The translations under genes and the position numbers were made by a program. A stretch of 64,000 bases of DNA, taken from Streptomyces rishiriensis (GTDB taxonomy: Bacteria; Actinomycetota; Actinomycetes; Streptomycetales; Streptomycetaceae). The stretch lies in contig NZ_BEWA01000017.1 in assembly GCF_003112535.1 (NCBI RefSeq), forward strand, positions 304,153-368,152, given 5' to 3'. Shown in pieces: positions 23,105 to 33,100 of this stretch (position 1 is the first letter of the stretch; each line of letters opens with the position of its first letter). Under the pieces are notes generated by a model. The model was not told where the DNA came from. It searched no databases and was given only the letters and a program-made list of their open reading frames with translations.

Positions 23105-26100
23105 CGCACACCACGAAGACGGCCGACGCGACAGAAGCGGAACTGCGCGCCAGGATCGAACGCCTCCCCGCCGGGCAGCGGGCCCTGCTGCGCCAGCGTC
23201 TGTGGGAGAAGGGCGTGCCGACCGGGCTGCCCGCCCTGGACGACGACGGGGAGGCCCCCGCGTCCTTCACCCAGCGCCGGATGGCGTTCCTGTCCGGGCT
23301 GGATCCGGACAGCCCGGCCTACCACAGCCCCGTCGTGCACCGTCTCACCGGACCGCTGGACGACACCGCCCTCGAAGCCGCGCTCAACGACCTGCTGCGC
23401 CACCATGCCGTCCTGCGCACCGTCCTTCCGGTCCGGGACGGCCGTACCGTGCAGCGGGTCCTGCCGCACCGGCATCGCGCGCTGCCCGTCGTCGACCTGA
23501 CCGCGCTGCCGGGGCACGACCGGCAGGCGGAGGCCGAGCGACTCGCGCGGGCGGACGCCGAGGAGCGGTTCGACCTGGCCGCGGGACCGCTGGTGCGGTT
23601 CCGGCTGCTCCGCCTCGCCGCCGACGACGCGGTCCTGGTGCTCACCTTCCACCACGCGGTCGTCGACGGCTGGTCGCTGGGCGTCCTGCTGAGCGATCTG
23701 GGCACCGCGTACGGGGCGCGCCTGGACGGACGGACGCCCGAACCGCCCGACCACACGGTGCAGTACGCCGAGTACGCCCGCTGGCAGCACGAGTGGGCCG
23801 AAGGCGCCGAGGCCGCCGGCCAGTTGGACTACTGGGAACGCAGGCTGGCCGGCGCCCCGGACCCGATGCCGCTGCCCGCCGACCGCCCCCGCCCCGAACA
23901 CCCCGAGGGGCGCGCCGAGTCCACGGTCTTCACCGTTCCCGCGCCCGTGACCGACGCGTTGCGGAAGGTCTCGGCGCGCACCGGCAGCACCCTGTTCATG
24001 GTGCTGCTCGCGGCGTTCCAGATCGTCCTCGCCCGGTACGGCGGCCACGACGACGTCGTCGTCGGCACCCCTGTCGCCAACCGGCGCTATCGCGGCTTCC
24101 ACGATCTGGTCGGCTTCTTCGCCAACTCGGTCCCGCTGCGCTCGCGGGTCGCACCGCAGGCGTCCTTCGAGGACTTCCTCGCCGAGGTCCGCACGACGTG
24201 CCTGGAGGCGTACGAGAACCAGGACGTTCCCCTCGACCTGATCGCCCGGCGACTGCACCCGGAGCGCAGCCCCGGCCGGAACCCGGTCTACCAGGTCAAC
24301 TTCACCCTGCACAACACGCCGCCGCGTCCGGTTCGCGCCCTGCCGGGCGGGATCGGTCTGATTCCCCTGGACCACCTGGACCACGGCGCCGCCCGCTTCG
24401 ACCTCGACCTGAACGTCTGGGAGACCGACGCCGGACTGGAGGTCCGGCTCATCCACGCCACGGACCTGTTCGACACGGCGACCGGTGAGCGGCTCGCGGG
24501 CTCGCTGGGCGTCCTGCTCGACGCCGTGGCCGCCGCCCCCGGCACACGGATCGGTGAACTGCCGCTGCTGACGGCCGTGGAGAGCGAGCGGGTCCTGCGC
24601 GAGGGGCACGGCGCAGCCGCCGAACGCCCCGAGGACGCGCGCGTGGACCGGCTCTTCGCCGAGCGGACGCGCATCGCGCCCGACGCGGTGGCCGTGTCGG
24701 CGCCGGGCCGCGCCGACCTGACCTTCGGGGAACTCGACCGCCGCGCCAACGGCTTCGCCCACCGGCTGCGCGGCCTCGGCGCCGGTCCCGGCCGCGTGGT
24801 CGCGGTGCTGCTGCCCCGCACGCCCGAGGCGCTGGTCGCGCTGCTCGCCGTACTGAAGAGCGGCGCCGCGTACGTCGCGCTCGACCCGGCCTATCCGAAG
24901 GCTCGGCGCGACTTCATGCTGCACGACAGCGGGGCCGTGCTGCTGGTCACCGGCGCACGACCGGGGGACCCGGGGGCCCCGGCCGTGTCGGCCGTCCCGG
25001 CCGTCCCGGACATTCCGACCGCCGTGGACATCGTGACCGTCGTGGCGGACCCCGACCGGGTGGCCGAGGAGGCGACCGGGGCCCCGCCGGAGAGCGACGG
25101 CGGGCCCGACGACCTGATGTACCTGATGTACACCTCCGGCTCCACCGGTGGGCCCAAGGGGGCCATGCTCTCCCACCGCCAGGTCGCCAACTACCTGCTG
25201 TGGGCGGTGGAGACGTACCTGCCGCCGGGGGCGGACGGAGCCGTCCCCGTGCACTCCTCGCTCTCCTTCGACCTGACCGTGACGAGCCTCTTCGCCCCCC
25301 TGCTGGCCGGCCGGCGCCTGCTGCTCGCCGACGACTCCGGCACACCCGGCGAGGCTCTGCGCGCCTCGGCCGAGGCGGACTCCGGTCTCGCCTTCGTCAA
25401 GCTCACCCCCTCGCACCTGAAGATGCTGGAGGGCTCCCCGGCCCCCGCGCGCGCCGGGGCGTGGACCCGCACCCTGGTCGTCGGCGGCGAGGAACTGCAC
25501 GAGGAGCGGCTCGCGGTCTGGCGCACGGGGGCCGGAGCGCCCCGGATCGTCAACGAGTACGGTCCGACGGAGACCGCCGTGGCCTGCGCCGCCTACGACA
25601 GCGCGCGCCCGGTCGGCGGCTTCGGCCGGGTGCCGATCGGCAGGCCCGTGCACCACGTGCGGCTGTACGTGCTCGACGAGGCGATGAACCCGGTGCCGCC
25701 GGGCGCGCCCGGAGAGCTGTACGTCGGCGGGGCGGGCGTCTGCCACGGCTACTGGAACCGCTCCGCCCTGACGGCGGAGCGCTTCGTTCCCGACCCCTTC
25801 GGCCGCGAGCCGGGCGGACGCCTGTACCGGACCGGTGACCGGGTGCGCCGGACGGCCGGCGGGGACCTCGAATACCTGGGCCGCCTCGACGACCAGGTGA
25901 AGATCCGTGGTCACCGGGTAGAGCCGCAGGAGGTGGCCGCCACGCTGGCCCGGGATCCGGCGGTCCGGGAGGCCGCCGTGATCGCGCACGGCCCCACCCC
26001 CGAGTCCCGGCGGCTGGTCGCCTTCGTCAGCCCCGACCCCGACGCCGGCGCACCGTCGGACGCAGCGGCCGAGACGGACTGGGTGAGCCGCTGGCGCACG

Positions 26101-29100
26101 CTGTACGAGGACACTTACGGCCGCGCGGAGCGCCCCGCCGACCCGTCGTTCGACCTGGCCGGCTGGAACAGCAGCTACACCGGCGAGCCGATCGAGGCCG
26201 AAGCGATGCGCGAGTGGCTCGACGCCACGGTCGGCCGCATACGCGCGCTGCGGCCGAACAGAGCCCTGGAGATCGGCTGCGGCACCGGCCTGATCCTCGC
26301 CCGAGTCGCCCCCGACTGCGACTTCTACCAGGGCGTCGACCTGTCCGAGCAGGTCGTCGAACGCCTGCGGCGTGACATCGGCGGCGCGGACGCCCCCGCC
26401 CGGATCGGACTGCGGGCCGGCCCCGCGCATCTCGCGATCCGGCCGGGCGAGACGTACGACACCGTGATCCTGAACTCCGTGATCCAGTACTTCCCGTCCG
26501 TGGACTACCTGTTGGCGGTCCTGGAGCGGGCGATCGACGCGCTGCCCGCCGGCGGTCACGTGTTCCTCGGCGACGTACGCAACCTCGCCCTCCTGGAAGC
26601 CTTCCACGCCTCCGTCGCCGCCCACCGGGCGAAGCCGGGCACGCCCGACGCCGTCCTGCGCGCCGAGACCGCCTGGCGCGTGGAGACCGAGAACGAACTC
26701 TGCCTCGATCCCCGCTTCTTCGGCGCACTGGCCGCACGATGGCCGCGGGTCGGCTCGGCAAGGGTCCTGCCGAAACGGGGAACGGCCGACAACGAACTGA
26801 CCCGGTACCGCTACGACGTCGTCCTCACCGTCACCGGCGAGCGCACGGCGGACGACGGCGCGGGGACAGGGGCGGGCGGGGCGCCGCCGGAGCGGGACTG
26901 GCAGGCGGAGGGCCTGGACTCCGACGGCCTGGACGAGCTGCTCGGCGCACAACGCCCCGACCGGCTCGTGCTGCGCGGCATCCCCGACGCCCGGTTGGCG
27001 GGGGACCTGCGGCTGCTGGCCCGGCTCTCCGGCGCGGCGCCGGACGCCGTACGGCCGGGCGTCGCCCCGGACGAGCTGTGCCGCCTGGCCGGACGCCACG
27101 GGTACGAAGCCGAACCGAGCTGGGCCGAGGGACGGCCCGACGGCTCCTACGACCTGCTGCTGCACCGCCGGGGAACGCCGCCGGCGGCGCTCCCGCCGGT
27201 CGTCACCGCCACGGAGCCGCACCATCTCGCCACCGCACCGCTGTGGCGCCCCGCGGCTCTCGCCGCGCTGCCCGGCATCGAGTCCCGGCTCGCCGAACGC
27301 CTGCCCGGCCCCCTTCTGCCGGCCCGCTACGTCGTGCTGCGCCGGATCCCGCTCAACGCCAACGGCAAGGTCGACCGTGCCGCGCTCACGGACCTGTCGC
27401 TGACGACCGAGAACGAGGACGGCGAGGACCGCGAGGCGCGGCCGGAGGCCGAACTCACCGCCACGCAACGGCGGATGGCCGCCATCTGGAGCGAACTGCT
27501 CGGCCGCGACGGCATCCGTGCCGAGGACGACTTCTTCGACCTCGGCGGGCACTCCCTGCTCACCTTCCGGCTCGTGTTCCGGCTGCGGGAGGAGTTCGAG
27601 GTGGAGGTGCCGATCCGCGGCCCGTTCGACGCCTCGACACTCGGCGCGCTGGCCGACCTCGTCGACGGCCTGGTCGCCGCGAAGAACCGGCCCGTGCTGC
27701 CCGCGCTGGCCCCCGCCGAACGGGACGCGACGGTGCCGGCCTCCTTCGCCCAGGAACGGCTGTGGTTCCTCCACCAGATGGATTCGGGCACCGCCCAGTA
27801 CAACTTCCCGGTCCTCGTCCGGCTGACGGGCGAACTCGACGTGGACCTGCTGCGCCGGGCGGTGGGGGAGATCGTACGGCGGCACGAGGTGCTCAGGACC
27901 GTGATCACCGCCCGGGAGGGGCAGCCGTTCCAGACCGTACTGCCGGCAGGGCCGCCCGCGCTCCCGCTCACCGACCTGACCTCCCACCCGCCGGAGCAAC
28001 GGGAAGCGCAGGCGCGGCGGCTGGCCAGGGAGCAGTACGCCGAGCCCTTCGACCTGGCCACCGGGCCCGTACTGCGGGCCGGGCTGCTCCGGCTGGACAC
28101 GGCGGACCACGTGCTGCTGTTGGCGGCCCATCATGTGACGGTGGACGGCTGGTCGGCCGCCGTCCTGCTGGACGAACTGGCCGAGCTGTACACGGCGGGC
28201 CGCGAGCACCGGCCGCCCCGCCTGCCCGAACTGCCGGTGCAGTACGCGGACTACGCGCTCTGGCAGCGGCGGCTCGCCGAGGCCGGCCACTTCGACCGCC
28301 TGGTGGAGCACTGGACGGCGCGCCTGAGGGGCATCCTCGACCTGCCCGGGCTGCCCCTGGACCGGCCGCGCCCGGCACACCCAGAGAACCGGGGCGAAAG
28401 CCTGCGCTTCCGGATCCCGGCCCCGACGGCGGACGGGATCCGCGCGCTGTGCCGGGTGGAGGACGGCACCCTGTTCATGGCGCTGCTCGCCGCCCTGTAC
28501 GCGGTGGTGAACCGGAGGACCGGAGAGACCGATCTCGTGGTGGGCTCGGACGTCGCCGGCCGCTCCGACAGCAGGACCGAACCGCTGATCGGCTTCTTCG
28601 TCAACCAGATCGTGCTGCGCGCCGACCTCACCGGCGCCCCCACCTGGCGCGAACTGCTGGGCCGCACCAAGGACGTGGCACTGGACGCCTATGCCCACCA
28701 GGACCTGCCGTTCGAGGAGGTCGTCAAGGCCCTCAGCCCGCCCCGCACCCGCAACCAGAGCCCGCTGTTCCAGATCAAGCTCGTGCTCAACAGCAACCGG
28801 CGGGCGGCCGACGCCATGGCCGGCCTGCGACTGAGCCCGTTCACGGTGGACCTCATCGACACCAGCCGTTTCGACGTCACCCTCGTCCTGGAGGAGGACG
28901 ACGACGGGGTCGCCGGGTTCCTCAACTACGACCCCGACCTCTTCGACGCGTCGACCATGGCGGAACTGCGCGAGCAGTACCTCGCGCTGGTCGCGGACAT
29001 GGCCGCCCGGCCGGACGCCTCGATCGCCGAGGCGCCCCTGCCCACGACGGCTCCCACGGCCCGTTCCTCCGGGCCGGGGCGGGCCCGGCGGCGCGGCCCC

Positions 29101-30105
29101 GGCGCCCTGCGCGGGATCAAGCCCACCAAGGTCACCGTGGCCTCGGACGACGTGGTCGTACGCGAGCCGCTGCGGGAGGGCGCCGACCTGCCGCTCGTGC
29201 TGCGCCCGGCAAGCGCCGACGTCGACCTGGTGGCCTGGGCCCGCGAGCACCGTGCCCGGCTCGACACGGAGTTGGAACGGCACGGGGCCCTGCTGTTCCG
29301 GGGCTTCGCCGTCACGGACCCGGACGCCCTGGAACGCTTCGCCTCCGTCTTCGTCGACGACCTCTTCGGTGAGAACGGCGAGCACCCGCGCGCCGCACTC
29401 GGCGGCAACGTCTACACGCCGGTGTTCTTCCCGCCGGAGGAGAAACTGCTCTGGCACAACGAGAACTCCTTCAACGACGAGGGGCCGACCCGCATCTGGT
29501 TCGCCTGCGCCCGCCCGGCCGACTCCGGCGGCGAGACACCCGTGGTCGACAGCCGCGCCGTCCACCGAAGGATGGACCCGGCGCTGCGAGAGGAGTTCAC
29601 CGCCAAGGGAGTCATGTACGTCCGCAACTACGGCACCGGGCTCGGCCTCGACTGGCGGGACGTCTTCCGGACCGGGGACCGGGCCGAGGCCGAGGCCCGC
29701 TGCGCCCGACAAGGGCTGCGCCACGAGTGGCACGGCGACCGGCTGCGCACCACCGCCGTACGGCCCGCCGTGCTGCGCCATCCGCGCACCGGCGAGTGGT
29801 CCTGGTTCAACCAGGCACAGCACTGGCACACCGCCTGCCTCTCCGCGGAGGTGCGGGAGTCGCTGCTGTCCACCATGGCCGCGGAGGAACTCCCGCGCAG
29901 CTGCCGGTTCGGCGACGGCACCGAGATACCCGACGAGGCGATGCACGAGATCCTGCGGGTCTACCAGGAGCTGGAGGTGTCCTTCCCCTGGGAGCGCGGT
30001 GACGTGATGCTGCTGGACAACATCCTCGCCGCGCACGCCCGCAACCCCTTCCGCGGCGAGCGCGAACTCCTCGTCGCCATGGGCGACATGGTGAGGTACC
30101 AGTGA
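23101..30105 (+). CDS. NRPS 2: C - A(N-methyltransferase) - PCP - C - TauD oxygenase
   Basis: A 2334-residue synthetase. C1 (50-490) is intact: His184-His185-AVV-DGW. The A domain (515-1500) has A3 MYTSGSTGGPKG (676) and FDLTVT (Asp724); the pocket read by eye is D-L-T-K-V-G-E-V-A-K, close to Asn. A SAM methyltransferase is inserted before the A10 motif: ALEIGCGTG at 1055-1063, then YQGVDLSEQVVERLR, implying N-methylation. A10 is NANGKVDR. PCP: Ser1485 (LGGHSLLT). C2 (about 1540-1980) is intact: His1677-His1678-VTV-DGW. A linker follows, then residues 2030-2334 form a SyrP/TauD-type oxygenase with His2119-Asn-Glu2121 and distal His2312 (AAHARNPF). There is thus no A-PCP after C2 on this chain; it must use the next protein. 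Start ATGA and end GTGA overlaps couple it to its neighbours. Confidence 0.93.
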   Translation: MTHTTKTADATEAELRARIERLPAGQRALLRQRLWEKGVPTGLPALDDDGEAPASFTQRRMAFLSGLDPDSPAYHSPVVHRLTGPLDDTALEAALNDLLRHHAVLRTVLPVRDGRTVQRVLPHRHRALPVVDLTALPGHDRQAEAERLARADAEERFDLAAGPLVRFRLLRLAADDAVLVLTFHHAVVDGWSLGVLLSDLGTAYGARLDGRTPEPPDHTVQYAEYARWQHEWAEGAEAAGQLDYWERRLAGAPDPMPLPADRPRPEHPEGRAESTVFTVPAPVTDALRKVSARTGSTLFMVLLAAFQIVLARYGGHDDVVVGTPVANRRYRGFHDLVGFFANSVPLRSRVAPQASFEDFLAEVRTTCLEAYENQDVPLDLIARRLHPERSPGRNPVYQVNFTLHNTPPRPVRALPGGIGLIPLDHLDHGAARFDLDLNVWETDAGLEVRLIHATDLFDTATGERLAGSLGVLLDAVAAAPGTRIGELPLLTAVESERVLREGHGAAAERPEDARVDRLFAERTRIAPDAVAVSAPGRADLTFGELDRRANGFAHRLRGLGAGPGRVVAVLLPRTPEALVALLAVLKSGAAYVALDPAYPKARRDFMLHDSGAVLLVTGARPGDPGAPAVSAVPAVPDIPTAVDIVTVVADPDRVAEEATGAPPESDGGPDDLMYLMYTSGSTGGPKGAMLSHRQVANYLLWAVETYLPPGADGAVPVHSSLSFDLTVTSLFAPLLAGRRLLLADDSGTPGEALRASAEADSGLAFVKLTPSHLKMLEGSPAPARAGAWTRTLVVGGEELHEERLAVWRTGAGAPRIVNEYGPTETAVACAAYDSARPVGGFGRVPIGRPVHHVRLYVLDEAMNPVPPGAPGELYVGGAGVCHGYWNRSALTAERFVPDPFGREPGGRLYRTGDRVRRTAGGDLEYLGRLDDQVKIRGHRVEPQEVAATLARDPAVREAAVIAHGPTPESRRLVAFVSPDPDAGAPSDAAAETDWVSRWRTLYEDTYGRAERPADPSFDLAGWNSSYTGEPIEAEAMREWLDATVGRIRALRPNRALEIGCGTGLILARVAPDCDFYQGVDLSEQVVERLRRDIGGADAPARIGLRAGPAHLAIRPGETYDTVILNSVIQYFPSVDYLLAVLERAIDALPAGGHVFLGDVRNLALLEAFHASVAAHRAKPGTPDAVLRAETAWRVETENELCLDPRFFGALAARWPRVGSARVLPKRGTADNELTRYRYDVVLTVTGERTADDGAGTGAGGAPPERDWQAEGLDSDGLDELLGAQRPDRLVLRGIPDARLAGDLRLLARLSGAAPDAVRPGVAPDELCRLAGRHGYEAEPSWAEGRPDGSYDLLLHRRGTPPAALPPVVTATEPHHLATAPLWRPAALAALPGIESRLAERLPGPLLPARYVVLRRIPLNANGKVDRAALTDLSLTTENEDGEDREARPEAELTATQRRMAAIWSELLGRDGIRAEDDFFDLGGHSLLTFRLVFRLREEFEVEVPIRGPFDASTLGALADLVDGLVAAKNRPVLPALAPAERDATVPASFAQERLWFLHQMDSGTAQYNFPVLVRLTGELDVDLLRRAVGEIVRRHEVLRTVITAREGQPFQTVLPAGPPALPLTDLTSHPPEQREAQARRLAREQYAEPFDLATGPVLRAGLLRLDTADHVLLLAAHHVTVDGWSAAVLLDELAELYTAGREHRPPRLPELPVQYADYALWQRRLAEAGHFDRLVEHWTARLRGILDLPGLPLDRPRPAHPENRGESLRFRIPAPTADGIRALCRVEDGTLFMALLAALYAVVNRRTGETDLVVGSDVAGRSDSRTEPLIGFFVNQIVLRADLTGAPTWRELLGRTKDVALDAYAHQDLPFEEVVKALSPPRTRNQSPLFQIKLVLNSNRRAADAMAGLRLSPFTVDLIDTSRFDVTLVLEEDDDGVAGFLNYDPDLFDASTMAELREQYLALVADMAARPDASIAEAPLPTTAPTARSSGPGRARRRGPGALRGIKPTKVTVASDDVVVREPLREGADLPLVLRPASADVDLVAWAREHRARLDTELERHGALLFRGFAVTDPDALERFASVFVDDLFGENGEHPRAALGGNVYTPVFFPPEEKLLWHNENSFNDEGPTRIWFACARPADSGGETPVVDSRAVHRRMDPALREEFTAKGVMYVRNYGTGLGLDWRDVFRTGDRAEAEARCARQGLRHEWHGDRLRTTAVRPAVLRHPRTGEWSWFNQAQHWHTACLSAEVRESLLSTMAAEELPRSCRFGDGTEIPDEAMHEILRVYQELEVSFPWERGDVMLLDNILAAHARNPFRGERELLVAMGDMVRYQ

Positions 30106-33100
30106 CGGCGGAGGCGGAGCAGGCGCGGCAGGTGGAGGGGTTCCGGCTGTCGTTCCGGCAGCGACGGCTCTGGGAGCTCGCCGCACGCGGGCCCTCCTGG
30201 GCTCAGGTGCTCGTCACACTCGACGGCGAACTGGACACGGACCGGCTCAGGGCCGCGTTGCACGACACGGTGGCCCGGCACGAGATTCTCCGCTCGGCCT
30301 ACCGGCAGGTGCCGGGCGCCCGCACCGCCCTCCTCGTCGTCCACGACGCGGACGGTCCGGGCCCACGCTGGTCCCAGGAGGAGCTGGGGCATCTCGACGA
30401 GACGGCGCGCCGCCGCAGGATCGACGAGGAGGTTCGCGCCCGGCGGCAGCTGCCGCACGGCGGCCCGGACGACCCGGTGCTGCGGGCCGCCCTCTTCGCC
30501 CTCGGCCCCGGCCGGCACGCCCTGCTGCTCACCACCACCGCCCTGGCCGCGGACGGCCGCACGCTGCGGCTGCTCGTCGACGAGCTGGCCGAGCGGTACG
30601 CGGGCACACCGCCCACCGACGAGGTGCTGCAGTACAGCCAGTTCACCGAGTGGCAGCACCAGGAGTACGGCGAGGAACCACCGCATCCGGCGCCGGGCGG
30701 CCCCGCTCCACGGCTGTCCCTGCCGCTGCGCCGGCCTGCGGGCTCCGGCCGGCCGGAGCGCCGTACCGTCACCGCGCCCCTGCCGGACGCCGTCACGCGG
30801 GCCGTCCTCGACTACGCGCGGCGGCGGCGCGTGCGGCCGGGCGCTGTGCTGCTCGCCTGCTGGCAGACGCTCCTGTCCAGGATCGGCGGACAGCGTGACA
30901 TCACCGTCGACGCGCTGATCGGTGGCCGGTATTTCGAGGAGACGGCCACCGCCGTCGGCCACTTCGCCCAGTGGGCGCCGATCACCGCGCGGATCGACGC
31001 CGGTCTGGTCCTCGACGCCCTCGCCGCCCGCGCGGAACGCGCCCTGTCCGACGCCGAGGAGGCCCAGCAGGACGACCCGTCCTGCGGCCCCCCGGAGCAG
31101 GCGGGCCGCGACATCGGTTTCGTCTGCGTGGACGCCCCGGCCCCGCGGCGCGCTGGCGGCGTCACCTTCGCCGTGGCCTGGGACGACGTCGAGACCGAGT
31201 CCCACGCCCTGCGGCTGACCTGCGCCCTGGGCACGACGGAAGGCCGCACGACCTGGCACTACGACGGCCGACAGTTCGACGACGCCTACGTCCGGGCGCT
31301 GGCCGACCAGTACGCCGTTCTGCTCGCCGCCCTGCCGGCCGCTCCCGCCACCCCCGTGCGCGAGGCGCGCCTGCCTTCCGCGGCGGGCGCCGGCCAACTG
31401 CGGGGCCGCCTCCAGGAACCGGCGGACGGCCGGTGTCTGCACGGCCTCGTCGAGCGGCAGGCCCGACGGTCCCCGGACGCCCTCGCCGTCGTGGCCGGAA
31501 CCGAACGGCTGACCTTCCGGGAACTCGACACGCAGGCGGACCGGTGGAGCGGCGTGCTGCGCGCCCGGGGCGTCCGCGTCGAAACCCCGGTGGCGGTGCG
31601 GGCGGCCCCCTCGGCCGCGCTGGTCGTGGCCCTGCTGGCCGTGCTCAAGGCCGGAGGGACGTATGTGCCGCTCGATCCGCTGCTCCCGCCCCTGCGGACC
31701 CGGGAACTGCTGGAGCGGGCCGGATGCCGCACCCTGCTCACCGACCGTCCGGACGAGGCGGTCGCGGCCGAGGGAGTCGCCTGCCTCGACCTGCGCGAAC
31801 AGCCCCCCGCCGACACGGACCCGGACGCCGGACCCGGAGGGCCGTGCGAGGCGGGCCCGGACCACCTCGCGTACATCATGTTCACCTCCGGCTCCTCCGG
31901 GACGCCGAAGGGGGTGATGCTGCCCCACCGGGCCGTGTGCGACTACCTGCTGTGGAGCGCGCGGACCTACGTCGCTTCAGATGACGTTCGCGACGGCGCA
32001 GAAGACCGCGACCAGGGCTACGGCGCGGACGGCCGGGGCCGCGACGAGGGCGGCCGGGGCGGCATGGGCGGGGCGATGGCGCATTCCTCGATCGGCTTCG
32101 ACCTCACCGTGACGAGTCTGTTCCTGCCGCTCGTCACCGGTCGCCCGGTGTTCCTCGACCCCGCCTGGCGGGACGCCCTCGCCCTGTCCGCGGACCTGGC
32201 CGACCGGACCGGCCTCGACCTGCTCAAGCTGACCCCGTCGCACCTGAAGGTGGTCAACCGGTGCCTGGAACCAGACGACTTCACCGGGATCACCGGTTCC
32301 CTCGTCCTCGGCGGGGAGGCCCTGGACAGGAGCGCGGTCGACCTCTGGACGGCACATGCCCCGGAGACGAGGATCTTCAACGAGTACGGGCCGACCGAGA
32401 CCGCCGTCGGCGTGTGCGTGCACGAGGTGGGCGCCCACGACGGCCCCGGCCCCGTCCCCATCGGACGGCCCATGGACCACGCCGAGGTCCTCGTCCTGGA
32501 CGACGACCTCACCCCCGTTCCGGTGGGCGTGCCGGGTGAGATCTACATAGGCGGCACGAGCCTCGCCCGCGGATATCTGGGCGCGCCGGCCGCCACCGCC
32601 GAACGGTTCGTACCGCACCCCTTCTCACCGGAGCCCGGCCGGCGTCTCTACCGCTCCGGCGACCTCGCCTGCGTCGGTCCGGACGGCCTGGTCCGATACC
32701 TGGGGCGGGTGGACGATCAGATCAAGGTCAACGGGGTACGGGCGGAGCCCGAGGAGATCCGGGCCGCGCTGCTGCGGCACCCCGGTGTGCGGGACGCCGC
32801 CGTCGTCCTGGTCGCCGACGCGGAATCCGGCGACCAGCTGGCCGCCTGTGTCGTCGCCGACGACGTCCGCACCACGACGGCGCAGGCCCTGCGCGCCCAT
32901 CTGGCCGAGCGGCTGCCGGCCCAGCTGGTGCCGACCACGTATGCGAGGACCGAGGCGATACCCCTCACATCGAACGGCAAGGTGGACCAGGCCGCGGTGC
33001 GCTCCCTCGCCACGGCCGGCGGATCCGGGTCGCCGCTCCCGTCGGCGGGCGGGGCCGCGACACCGCCGGCCGACCTGGTGGAAGCCGCCGTGGCCCGGGT

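Noticed and set aside
22846..30186. A 2446-codon open frame antisense to NRPS 2
   Set aside because: Sense strand has complete NRPS motifs in order; the antisense reading is compositional (few TA-containing stop codons at 75% GC).
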